Positions 16,445 through 22,258 of a DNA stretch of 22,258 nt are shown one piece after another; positions within the stretch are counted from its first letter, which is position 1; the number at the start of each line of letters is the position of its first letter. The position numbers and the translations under genes were made by a program. Under the pieces are notes generated by a model. That model ran no database searches. It was not told the DNA's origin and worked only from the letters and a program-made list of their open reading frames with translations. The stretch spans positions 1 to 22,258 of the forward strand of contig CAJUKF010000044.1 of assembly GCA_910587355.1 (NCBI GenBank), given 5' to 3'. The DNA is from an uncultured Muribaculaceae bacterium. Lineage in GTDB: Bacteria > Bacteroidota > Bacteroidia > Bacteroidales > Muribaculaceae.

Positions 16445-16457
16445 TGCCATCGCACCA

Positions 16458-16465
16458 CAAATGTA
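16458..16465 (-). promoter_or_regulatory. Candidate -7 box for the Gfo/Idh-DUF1080 operon
   Basis: Read leftward, TACATTTG matches TAnnTTTG. No TTTG occurs at -33; an 18-bp palindrome (16469-16486) occupies the spacer and reaches the -33 region. The leader to the ATG at 16353 would be about 100 nt. Confidence 0.5.
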
Positions 16466-16468
16466 AAG

Positions 16469-16486
16469 AATTATTACGTAATAATT
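16469..16486. promoter_or_regulatory. 18-bp perfect palindrome, candidate operator
   Basis: AATTATTACGTAATAATT is identical to its reverse complement and starts 3 bp upstream of the -7 box. A near copy (aattatttcgtaatt, 16498-16512) lies 29 bp away at the end of the HipT-like gene. Such a pair of sites around a promoter suggests binding of a dimeric regulator. Confidence 0.6.
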
Positions 16487-16499
16487 ATTGTCGGAGTAA

Positions 16500-17447
16500 T
16501 TATTTCGTAATTGATATCTTTTCAGACATCATCTCAATCTTCTCAAGATAGATTACACGCAACTCTTCGGGCAGGAAGGATTCCTGTACCAGAGTACGCC
16601 ATTTGGGCAACGCATCAGAAAAACGACTGAATAGATTTGCTATCGCTTTCTTATCCACTCCACTTTCGTACATAGCTTGTTCAAAATCCTCTCGTTTTAT
16701 CTTCCGTTTTTTTCCGTTCAGAGTCAGAGCCAGTTCTTCATTATCATCGGATAGCACAATGGAAGTCGACAACAAATCATATGCAGGCGTCAATATATAA
16801 TTGTCTGCCGGGCAAAAGAGCGAGAAGTTTTTCAAGTGCATGTCGGCATTCCCGGTCAACCATGAAAACAGTACTACTTCCCAAAAATTGACGACATCGA
16901 GCAAAGGTGCAGCTGAATATTGTTTTATAATTCTGGCAATCCGTTCATACGAGCCTTTATATTTATCCTCAGTAAGACGTTCGGATAGCTGGCACATATC
17001 CTCCATGGCAATCTTACCACCTTTCTTTGGACGGTCGACACGACGAGTAATATAACACAGCTCACCGTCGGCAAACCTTATCAGCGCATGGGGCACGGTC
17101 TTAATACCGGCAGCTTCCGCCAGATGCATAGTCAGGTCCTCGTTTTCGGGTAAATTAGGATAAAGCTCCGTCTGCGGTTTTAAGATGAATCGTCCCCACA
17201 ATCCTACAATGATAAAACGTTGCGGTTCACCGGCATGACCTCTTGCAATATCAATCGACAACTTAGGCTGTACACCGGTCACCGTAGTACTTGCACATAC
17301 TATCTCGCGTGCAAGCTCTTTGATATTATTTCTGGTGTAGGGCAACTTCGGCACCGATGCTGATTCAAATATTTTTCGCGCACAGGATTTATGATAATCG
17401 ACCTCTCCTTCAGCCAATGGCTTATAGCAATACAGACACTTACACAT
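16500..17447 (-). CDS. HipT-like Ser/Thr kinase (split HipA, C-terminal part)
   Basis: About 315 residues: the kinase core of HipA without the N-terminal subdomain, which the preceding gene encodes. The N-terminus is a zinc-ribbon-like C4-x2-C7-x11-H19-x2-C22. The kinase parts are the glycine-rich loop STTVTGVQPKLSI (53-65), the ATP-binding lysine in FILKPQ (K90), the catalytic loop TGNADMHLKNFSL with D202 and N207, and the metal-binding PAYDLLST with D224. In HipT kinases two serines of the glycine-rich loop are autophosphorylated; here they are T55 and T57. The start at 17447 is chosen for the GGAG stretch 7 nt upstream; ATGs at 17453 and 17468 are alternatives. It overlaps the HipS-like gene by 8 nt. 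The target is unknown. Confidence 0.88.
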   Translation of the reverse strand: MCKCLYCYKPLAEGEVDYHKSCARKIFESASVPKLPYTRNNIKELAREIVCASTTVTGVQPKLSIDIARGHAGEPQRFIIVGLWGRFILKPQTELYPNLPENEDLTMHLAEAAGIKTVPHALIRFADGELCYITRRVDRPKKGGKIAMEDMCQLSERLTEDKYKGSYERIARIIKQYSAAPLLDVVNFWEVVLFSWLTGNADMHLKNFSLFCPADNYILTPAYDLLSTSIVLSDDNEELALTLNGKKRKIKREDFEQAMYESGVDKKAIANLFSRFSDALPKWRTLVQESFLPEELRVIYLEKIEMMSEKISITK

Positions 17448-17781
17448 TGTCATTCTCCTCACGTCCAACGGGTACTACACTGACGTTTCCGATGCAATCC
17501 TTACAGCAGGCGAGAAGCAAAGAGAATCTGTCGCGAGCTGAAATTTTCCAATTCTTTTCAGCGATGTCGAGCAGCCAGCCTTCTGGAATGAGGCCGTCGA
17601 AAAAAGGAAACAGGACCTTATCACGATATGGCTTATCGGTAAGCGGCAATGTCAGACTTACTGGACGGGCTCCGTCCGATTGCAAATAATCATGGTCGTA
17701 CCGGAATTCATATCCCCGGTCATCTTCAGTCAGAAAACCGGCAAGCACATTATTATCAAGATATATCCTCGCCTGTTTCAT
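17440..17781 (-). CDS. HipS-like protein (HipA N-terminal subdomain as a separate protein)
   Basis: A 113-residue protein that matches the first subdomain of E. coli HipA throughout: ARPVSLTLPL (38-47), VLFPFFDGLIPEGW (56-69) and DCIGNVSVVPVG near the end. In HipBST systems this small protein, HipS, is the antitoxin that blocks the kinase HipT, with a tryptophan entering the active site. W69 in the PEGW motif is a candidate for that residue (inference). The gene overlaps HipB-like upstream by 26 nt and HipT-like downstream by 8 nt, so all three are translationally coupled in the hipB-hipS-hipT order. Confidence 0.88.
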   Translation of the reverse strand: MKQARIYLDNNVLAGFLTEDDRGYEFRYDHDYLQSDGARPVSLTLPLTDKPYRDKVLFPFFDGLIPEGWLLDIAEKNWKISARDRFSLLLACCKDCIGNVSVVPVGREENDNV

Positions 17782-17980
17782 AATTCTGTGATTTTACGGG
17801 GGCCATAACGGCTCCGAATAATGCCAGTACTTGATTTACTTTATCAAGACGAAGGGTCTCTTTGCCTTGCTCAAGCTCACGTACGAAGCGCAATCCGACT
17901 CCGGATTTCTGAGACAGACCGAGCTGCGTAAGTCCAAACTGCTTACGCATCATCTTTATGTAGTTAGCCAATTGCGTCAT
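17756..17980 (-). CDS. HipB-like XRE-family antitoxin/repressor
   Basis: A 74-residue helix-turn-helix protein (MTQLANYIKMMRKQFGLTQ..., HTH about 15-55 with GLSQKSGVGLRFVRELEQGK), like the HipB/y4mF family that represses its own operon and binds the kinase. The ATG at 17980 is the first in frame; the frame is open a little further upstream but runs through the predicted promoter and an operator. The C-terminal 26 nt overlap the HipS-like gene. Three matching operators sit at and upstream of its promoter, which strongly suggests autorepression. Confidence 0.87.
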   Translation of the reverse strand: MTQLANYIKMMRKQFGLTQLGLSQKSGVGLRFVRELEQGKETLRLDKVNQVLALFGAVMAPVKSQNYETGEDIS

Positions 17981-17985
17981 GATAA

Positions 17986-18003
17986 TATACCTTTTAGGGT
18001 GCA
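17986..18003. promoter_or_regulatory. hip operator 1
   Basis: TATACCTTTTAGGGTGCA is the first of three copies of an 18-bp motif with consensus TAyACC-N5-GGGTryA. It covers the predicted transcription start between the -7 box and the HipB-like ATG. Confidence 0.7.
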
Positions 18004-18009
18004 AATATA
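18002..18009 (-). promoter_or_regulatory. Candidate -7 box of the hip operon
   Basis: Read leftward, TATATTTG matches TAnnTTTG, 21 nt upstream of the HipB-like ATG. Operator 1 overlaps its downstream edge and operator 2 covers the -33 region. Confidence 0.6.
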
Positions 18010-18026
18010 GTAAAATTCAAATGAAT

Positions 18027-18044
18027 TACACCATAAAGGGTATA
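18027..18044. promoter_or_regulatory. hip operator 2
   Basis: TACACCATAAAGGGTATA is the second copy of the 18-bp motif, centred 41 bp from operator 1. It covers the -33 position of the hip promoter. Confidence 0.7.
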
Positions 18045-18068
18045 AAATATTTCAAATACACAACACTA

Positions 18069-18086
18069 TACCCAATAGGGTATAGT
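18069..18086. promoter_or_regulatory. hip operator 3
   Basis: TATACCCAATAGGGTATA is the third and most symmetrical copy, part of the perfect inverted repeat CTATACCC-AATA-GGGTATAG at 18068-18087. It is centred 42 bp from operator 2 and lies just beyond the 3' end of the neighbouring secreted-protein gene. Confidence 0.75.
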
Positions 18087-18104
18087 CATAAATTGTTCAG
18101 GATC

Positions 18105-20183
18105 CTACAGCCATGAGTGCCAATTGTCGCAGGAAGTGGCGAGGCGTTGAGCGACGGGAGTGCCGGGATAGCGGCGCTTGATAGTTCTAAGATTACCGAG
18201 GAGATACTGAGCCTTGGCCCGGGCATCATCGGTGGTAAGCATAGACAAAGCGGCATTGGTTTCTTGTCTGAAAATATTGTGTGTCTCTTCCTCTCGGCCG
18301 GAATACTCATAATCATAGAGGAATCCGTAGTTATGCTCACAGAATGAGCCTTCCCAATACTGCAGAGAAGGCTCGAAGAGCCCTACCCAGCCACGCCAGT
18401 ATTGCGTCAGAGCCCAGCATGACTCGAAGGAATTCATGCGTCCGACGGCATACATCAGACGGGCAAGTCCGCGGTCGTCGGCCGTGCGTCCGTGTTTTTT
18501 CATCTGTTCGAGTTCGAGCATACGCCGTGCAAAATCAAGTTTCGCATTATTATATGGAGATGGAGCGACAGCATAGTGATACGCCGGTAGCCACTCCCCG
18601 TCTTTGTAAGACAATGTGTAGCCGCTTCTGTGGATGTAAGACAAAATAAACGGGTCGCAGGCAAGATAGCCTCCGGTATTAATGTTGAGCGAACTGTTGT
18701 AGTCATCGCTGACCAAAGAGAGATACTGCACGGCTTTGGCGTAATTTTCCTCACGCAGCGCAAGTGTACCGATAAGCTCATTGAAATAATCGCTGTCGAC
18801 GGGGGCCAGACGGCGCAGGAAGTCTTTGAGCGGCGATGAAACCCGAACTCCGGCATATACAGCGGCGAGTTGCGAAGACGAGAGGCTTTGCATCATCTGA
18901 AAAGAAAGGCTGCCGTAGTCATGGCTATTGATATACCCTTCACTTTCAGACATATTATGTTTATCAGCAGCGTGTATGATTTCAGCACAATCAAAAGCAT
19001 CCGCGTAACCGCACAAGAGGATTGCTGTGGTATAGTCACGGCTACGCCACAATCCGGGAATCCAGTTTTCATAGATGATATTACGGCACCGGCGCACCCA
19101 TTCGCCGGCATCAGCCTGCAAAGGGTCGGCTTTGCCCTCAATCCAACGTAAATCATCGACAAGCGACCCGGTATATCCGGCAACGGCATCGAGTTTCATT
19201 TTGTATGCCCAGGCAAGGTCGCGAAGATTTTCTGAAGAAAAACGCTGCCGCATGGCCTGATAAATATGTGCGCGTGCTTCTTCGGGACGGCACTCACATT
19301 CATAGCCTATAAAAGCAAGGGCAAAGAGCCAGTCGCCTTTGTAGAGTGCTTTCGGATTTTTAATAAGACTGCGGAGGACTGGGACTATCCGAAGCATCCC
19401 GACGGTATTGTCAGCATTAGCGCGGATATAGTCAATAAGGCGAGGCGAATCTGGATTAACCGCCGCCATAGCCTCGACACGACTATCAAAGTCACCGGCA
19501 TCATCTAAAATCGAATCCAATCCGTTCTCCTTGAGGCGAATCAGACTTCCTTCGGCATACTCCTGGGCCATACGCTTGAACAGATTGGTGTCTGGAAAGG
19601 CGGCGAACGCCGAGTCTACATACTCCACACACTCGGCATAGCGGTGCGAAGCAAATAAGGCACGGGTGAGCTGCAGTGCATAGCGGTCGCGCAGACGCGT
19701 ACCCCTGTACTCCCGGCAAGACTCGATGATATCGTCGAAATCGGTGTGTTCTTCGGACCATTCTTTCTTGCGCGGATAGTACCATGAAGAATTCATTTTA
19801 CGGCGACGCTCCTCGAGACTCTTTGCAGTGTAAAGAAAATCAATTATCTCTTCATCGCCGGTATTGTTTATGTAGATGTAGAAAAGATTGTCGGTCGTGC
19901 GGGGCCAATAACCGGTATGGGCATCAAATTTTTCCCGGGAATCTTTATAGACGGCCTGCTCGATATCTTTCAACGGAATCCGGTCGGACGTGAGAGCCTG
20001 CCACAGCAAGAGATTTTCTTCGCGGTCGTAATCGGTTGATGATTTGACTTTGTCAGCAGGGAGTCTGAAATAATCGGGAGTAGGAATTATTGGAGGATAT
20101 GGGCCACAGGCCGATGCAGGAAGGGCAACAATCAGAAGCAGCAATGCACTAACGAGCGACAGAAAGTATGCAGTCAATTTCAT
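18105..20183 (-). CDS. Exported helical-repeat protein of unknown function ('ACGP' type)
   Basis: About 692 residues. The start at 20183 gives a clear signal sequence (MKLTAYFLSLVSALLLLIVA) ending in PASAC26GPYPPIIPTPDYF; C26 could be a lipoprotein cysteine or the first mature residue. The rest is rich in Trp and Tyr and mostly alpha-helical, with TPR-like segments such as YALQLTRALFASHRYAECVEYVDSAFAAFPDT and LIGTLALREENYAKAVQYLSLV. No catalytic motif is recognised. Large secreted proteins beginning ACGP are common in Bacteroidota and lack known function. It is preceded by, and overlaps by 35 nt, a lipoprotein gene, so the two are probably made and used together. Confidence 0.72.
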   Translation of the reverse strand: MKLTAYFLSLVSALLLLIVALPASACGPYPPIIPTPDYFRLPADKVKSSTDYDREENLLLWQALTSDRIPLKDIEQAVYKDSREKFDAHTGYWPRTTDNLFYIYINNTGDEEIIDFLYTAKSLEERRRKMNSSWYYPRKKEWSEEHTDFDDIIESCREYRGTRLRDRYALQLTRALFASHRYAECVEYVDSAFAAFPDTNLFKRMAQEYAEGSLIRLKENGLDSILDDAGDFDSRVEAMAAVNPDSPRLIDYIRANADNTVGMLRIVPVLRSLIKNPKALYKGDWLFALAFIGYECECRPEEARAHIYQAMRQRFSSENLRDLAWAYKMKLDAVAGYTGSLVDDLRWIEGKADPLQADAGEWVRRCRNIIYENWIPGLWRSRDYTTAILLCGYADAFDCAEIIHAADKHNMSESEGYINSHDYGSLSFQMMQSLSSSQLAAVYAGVRVSSPLKDFLRRLAPVDSDYFNELIGTLALREENYAKAVQYLSLVSDDYNSSLNINTGGYLACDPFILSYIHRSGYTLSYKDGEWLPAYHYAVAPSPYNNAKLDFARRMLELEQMKKHGRTADDRGLARLMYAVGRMNSFESCWALTQYWRGWVGLFEPSLQYWEGSFCEHNYGFLYDYEYSGREEETHNIFRQETNAALSMLTTDDARAKAQYLLGNLRTIKRRYPGTPVAQRLATSCDNWHSWL

Positions 20184-21216
20184 CGGAAGAATAATTTGAG
20201 AGGTTACCGGAATCGAAATGATAGATAATGTTGGAGTGCGGACGGCCCGAAAGTCGCTTTTCAATCATGTCTCTGATATATGCAATACTTTGGTATGGCG
20301 ATGTTTCCTGACGGACAACATCACCTTTGTGGATGATGCGGTCATTGAAGGGAAAGTCGCGGATTGCCTCATAGACATTCTTATTCCTTAAAGCGAATTT
20401 TGCCGTATCAGTAAGGTTCATGTTCCTCACAAGACCTACGAACTGCCGATGGTGAAAAAGGAGCTGCCACGAATAAGCGGGATAAGCGACATCAAGGTGA
20501 AGAGGATAAGCCCGAAGGTGCGTCAGATAAGGCTCCACGTCGGCAGGGTCGATAATCGAGTTCCGCGCATCGGGGTCACTGAAAGAGCCGGTATTATAGA
20601 CCATGAGTACACCGCGGTCAACGGGAGGTGCCGGGCGCGAAAGCTGGTGAAGTCTGATTGTGGAACTGAGCCGCCAGGGTAAGTCAAGCGCGGCAATAGT
20701 CTGCCGGACAGAATCGCAGAGAGAGAAGAATGAGTTTTCGGTCGAGGCGGTCCAGTCACAATCAAGCTGCAGTTCGCGCACATCCGGCACGCCGTTGTAT
20801 TCGCACATATTCCGTACCCGGGTGACAATATTAGAAGCAAGGACTCCTTCATGCTCACGCATGGCACGAAGAGCGTCGACAGTAATATATACAACGGGCA
20901 CAAAGTCAATATCCAATGTAGTATCGCACAAAAGAGGGGACTCGCAAGCGCTGAATTTTATCGAGGCATTAGGGTAGGCCTTTTCTTCATATTCGATGGC
21001 TTCGCTGTCGAAACAGACATCGAACATGCGTATGTACATGCGTCCGACTCTATGCTCCCTAAGGAAAGTAATGTCGGTGCTGTCGAACTGGAAAACGGTT
21101 TTCCAGTAATATACGGCTCTCCGTTCGTCGTGAACCGCTGATTCGGGCCTACAGCCACCCGAACACGAGGCCAACAGGGCAACAGCCAAAGCTATGGCAG
21201 GGATAATGTACTTCAT
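20149..21216 (-). CDS. Lipoprotein of unknown function, possible TIM-barrel
   Basis: About 355 residues. The start at 21216 gives MKYIIPAIALAVALLASC18, a lipoprotein signal with lipobox LASC. The mature protein begins with AVYYWKTVFQFDSTDITFLREH and YIRMFDVCFD, then alternating strands and helices including DFVPVVYITVDALR and ELQLDCDWTASTENSF (149-164). That pattern resembles glycoside-hydrolase-like TIM-barrels, but no family can be named with certainty. Its last 35 nt encode the signal peptide of the downstream protein in another frame. A candidate promoter overlaps the terminator upstream of it. Confidence 0.72.
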   Translation of the reverse strand: MKYIIPAIALAVALLASCSGGCRPESAVHDERRAVYYWKTVFQFDSTDITFLREHRVGRMYIRMFDVCFDSEAIEYEEKAYPNASIKFSACESPLLCDTTLDIDFVPVVYITVDALRAMREHEGVLASNIVTRVRNMCEYNGVPDVRELQLDCDWTASTENSFFSLCDSVRQTIAALDLPWRLSSTIRLHQLSRPAPPVDRGVLMVYNTGSFSDPDARNSIIDPADVEPYLTHLRAYPLHLDVAYPAYSWQLLFHHRQFVGLVRNMNLTDTAKFALRNKNVYEAIRDFPFNDRIIHKGDVVRQETSPYQSIAYIRDMIEKRLSGRPHSNIIYHFDSGNLSNYSSDEIDCILSVAR

Positions 21217-21237
21217 TGTCTGTGATGATTTATACCA

Positions 21238-21268
21238 CAAATTTCGCATAAAACAAGCGCCCGGCAAA
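21238..21268 (-). promoter_or_regulatory. Candidate promoter of the lipoprotein pair (TTTG-N19-GAAATTTG)
   Basis: Read leftward, TTTG at 21268-21265 and GAAATTTG at 21245-21238 are spaced by exactly 19 bp; the -7 box has one mismatch to TAnnTTTG. The leader would be about 15 nt. The -33 box lies partly in the loop of the terminator hairpin next to it. Confidence 0.5.
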
Positions 21269-21287
21269 CGAATTGGCCGGGCGTTGT
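21253..21287 (-). terminator. Terminator downstream of the gene remnant
   Basis: CGCCCGGC (21258-21265) pairs perfectly with GCCGGGCG (21276-21283), extended by ACAA/TTGT past a one-base bulge; leftward the sequence continues GCTTGTTTTATG. It would end transcripts coming from the right. Confidence 0.65.
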
Positions 21288-21326
21288 ATGAAATACTTTA
21301 TCTGATGTATGAAACGCCGGCGAGCG

Positions 21327-21419
21327 CTATCGCCAGACGATGAAGTTGATATTACCGGATGACACTGAGTTGCGACCGCCGGACATGTAGACGTTGCCGT
21401 CGGCATCGCGGTAAAGGCT
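21327..21419 (-). pseudogene. 3' remnant of a lost gene (30 codons)
   Basis: Between the stop codon of the XRE gene and the terminator lies an open stretch that translates to SLYRDADGNVYMSGGRNS followed by VSSGNINFIVWR and a stop. It is protein-like (alternating polar/hydrophobic strands, a G-G turn) but begins at an in-frame stop and has no start codon or ribosome site, so it looks like the C-terminal end of a secreted beta-rich protein whose 5' part was removed. The family is not recognised. Confidence 0.45.
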
Positions 21420-21426
21420 TTAGCTT

Positions 21427-21639
21427 CTACATTGCCGAATCCGTATCCGACAGCTGGAAAAGGTCATTGACCGATTTTCGAAAATAGGCCGACAGCTTGA
21501 GTGCCAGCTCAGTGCTCGGAATATATTTGTTGTTCTCGATAGAGAAGATTGTCTGACGTGATACGCCGATTGCCTCAGCAAGTTCCTGCTGAGAAATGCG
21601 GCGTATGGCACGTTCTACGCGTATGTTATTCTTCAGCAT
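21427..21639 (-). CDS. Small XRE-family regulator
   Basis: A 70-residue helix-turn-helix protein (MLKNNIRVERAIRRISQQEL..., with SQQELAEAIGVSRQTIFSIENNKYIPS as the HTH). It belongs to the short YozG/Cro-like group that often regulates itself and an adjacent membrane protein. The start ATG lies inside the 3' end of the membrane protein gene (14-nt overlap), so the two are coupled. A direct repeat upstream of the pair is a possible binding site. Confidence 0.88.
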   Translation of the reverse strand: MLKNNIRVERAIRRISQQELAEAIGVSRQTIFSIENNKYIPSTELALKLSAYFRKSVNDLFQLSDTDSAM

Positions 21640-22075
21640 ACCTGTTCATCTTGCGGTTAATGAAGTAGAGTGACAGCTTTAACGCGATGATATAACCCAC
21701 TGTGAGGACAATCGGATTATAGAGGATGGAGAGCCCCATAAAATATATGGTGACCGGCACCCATCCGAAATTATTGCAAATCAGCGAGACAATCATAGTC
21801 GTCATCTTCGCGATAATGGCGATTGCCACAATTATGCTTACTATTTTACCTCTCAGATGACGTATATATTCATCCTCCGTCTTTTCCTGCGAAAGGCATA
21901 TAAGCAATAGTCCCGCTACTGCCGGAATCCAGCTCGCCATGATGGGGAAACCTGCTCGGATACCATTAATTTCCACCACTGCAATCGCAGCGGCAAGTAC
22001 GACTGAGGCAACTATCATCCACCATCCCACTTTCTGCCATCTATGGGGCAACAAAACGGTCTTGTTTAAAGCCAT
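21626..22075 (-). CDS. Four-helix membrane protein paired with an XRE regulator
   Basis: A 149-residue membrane protein with four hydrophobic segments (about 17-36, 44-61, 78-98, 110-137) and a short charged loop SQEKTEDEYIRHLRGK between the second and third. The C-terminal tail NRKMNRYAEE is charged. No catalytic motif is seen. Such membrane protein/XRE pairs are frequent in gut bacteria, and their role is mostly unknown. It is the first gene of the pair, behind its own candidate promoter. Confidence 0.75.
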   Translation of the reverse strand: MALNKTVLLPHRWQKVGWWMIVASVVLAAAIAVVEINGIRAGFPIMASWIPAVAGLLLICLSQEKTEDEYIRHLRGKIVSIIVAIAIIAKMTTMIVSLICNNFGWVPVTIYFMGLSILYNPIVLTVGYIIALKLSLYFINRKMNRYAEE

Positions 22076-22077
22076 AT

Positions 22078-22106
22078 TGTAAAGTATAAAAGTAATTATG
22101 TAAAGT
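22078..22106. repeat. Direct repeat TGTAAAGT, 21-bp period
   Basis: TGTAAAGT occurs at 22078-22085 and 22099-22106, two helical turns apart, between the predicted transcription start and the start codon of the membrane protein gene. It is a possible binding site for the XRE regulator. Confidence 0.4.
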
Positions 22107-22115
22107 TTAACGCAA

Positions 22116-22123
22116 CAAAATTA
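22116..22123 (-). promoter_or_regulatory. Candidate -7 box for the membrane protein/XRE pair
   Basis: Read leftward, TAATTTTG matches TAnnTTTG. An ATTG lies 20 bp upstream of it and could serve as the -33 element. The leader is about 34 nt. Confidence 0.55.
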
Positions 22124-22208
22124 CCTTGTTTTTTACATCCAGACAATACCCACTCCGATAGGACTCCACTATTTAATATTATTTAACAGCCCATACCCTA
22201 ATAAGTAA

Positions 22209-22258
22209 CTATTCAGCGGAGACGTTGATGCAGTCGCCTTTTAGAAAAGGGCGAGTAT
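22209..22258 (-). CDS. Possible 3' end of a gene entering from the right
   Basis: One leftward frame is open from the window edge to a TAG at 22209 and reads TRPFLKGDCINVSAE. It is too short to identify. A neighbouring inverted repeat (cgcctttt/aaaagggcg, 22235-22253) lies within it and might instead mean this is non-coding. Confidence 0.3.
   Translation of the reverse strand, partial: TRPFLKGDCINVSAE

Noticed and set aside
18068..18087. Inverted repeat as a terminator of the ACGP gene
   Set aside because: It lies upstream of that gene's transcript relative to the hip promoter, has no T tract, and matches the other two hip operators.
22235..22253. Terminator hairpin at the right edge
   Set aside because: The stem is imperfect and the sequence ends too soon to see a T tract or the gene it would serve; it may lie within coding sequence.

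Overview
The window looks like chromosome from a member of the Bacteroidales, most like the Muribaculaceae (inferred, not proven). The evidence is Bacteroidota-type promoters (TAnnTTTG at -7, sometimes TTTG 19 bp upstream), weak Shine-Dalgarno use, and families typical of that phylum (DUF3256, bacterial GH3, DUF1080 with Tat-exported Gfo/Idh, DUF4405, split HipA, secreted 'ACGP' proteins). No rRNA, tRNA, CRISPR array, insertion sequence or phage gene was seen.

Left part (1-8304). A secreted GH47 alpha-mannosidase runs rightward to a terminator. Facing it is a leftward cluster of six tightly spaced genes: DEAD-box RNA helicase, DUF3256 protein, exonuclease VII large and small subunits, a GH3-family acyl-adenylase and a periplasmic alkaline phosphatase. 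Several start and stop codons overlap, so this is probably one operon.

Middle (8305-16500). An AraC-type regulator precedes a two-gene redox module: a dicluster [4Fe-4S] ferredoxin overlapping a 135-residue four-helix membrane protein whose histidine spacing matches two-haem cytochrome b. metK faces it and is preceded by a full Bacteroidota promoter, a candidate SAM-I-clan riboswitch and an intrinsic terminator. Next comes a leftward pair, a Tat-exported Gfo/Idh/MocA oxidoreductase and a large HEAT-repeat/DUF1080 protein. It fits oxidation-dependent (3-keto) cleavage of glycosides in the periplasm, and an 18-bp palindrome lies in its promoter.

Right part (16500-22258). A three-gene HipB-HipS-HipT-like kinase toxin-antitoxin operon is preceded by three 18-bp operators spaced 41 and 42 bp apart. 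Then come two exported proteins of unknown function whose genes overlap by 35 nt, a 30-codon 3' remnant of a lost gene, and an XRE regulator/membrane protein pair. The hip operon and the right end look more AT-rich than the housekeeping genes, which suggests accessory DNA.

The best candidates for something little described are the ferredoxin/mini-cytochrome module, the phased hip operators with a zinc-ribbon-like HipT, and the HEAT-DUF1080/oxidoreductase pair with its palindrome.
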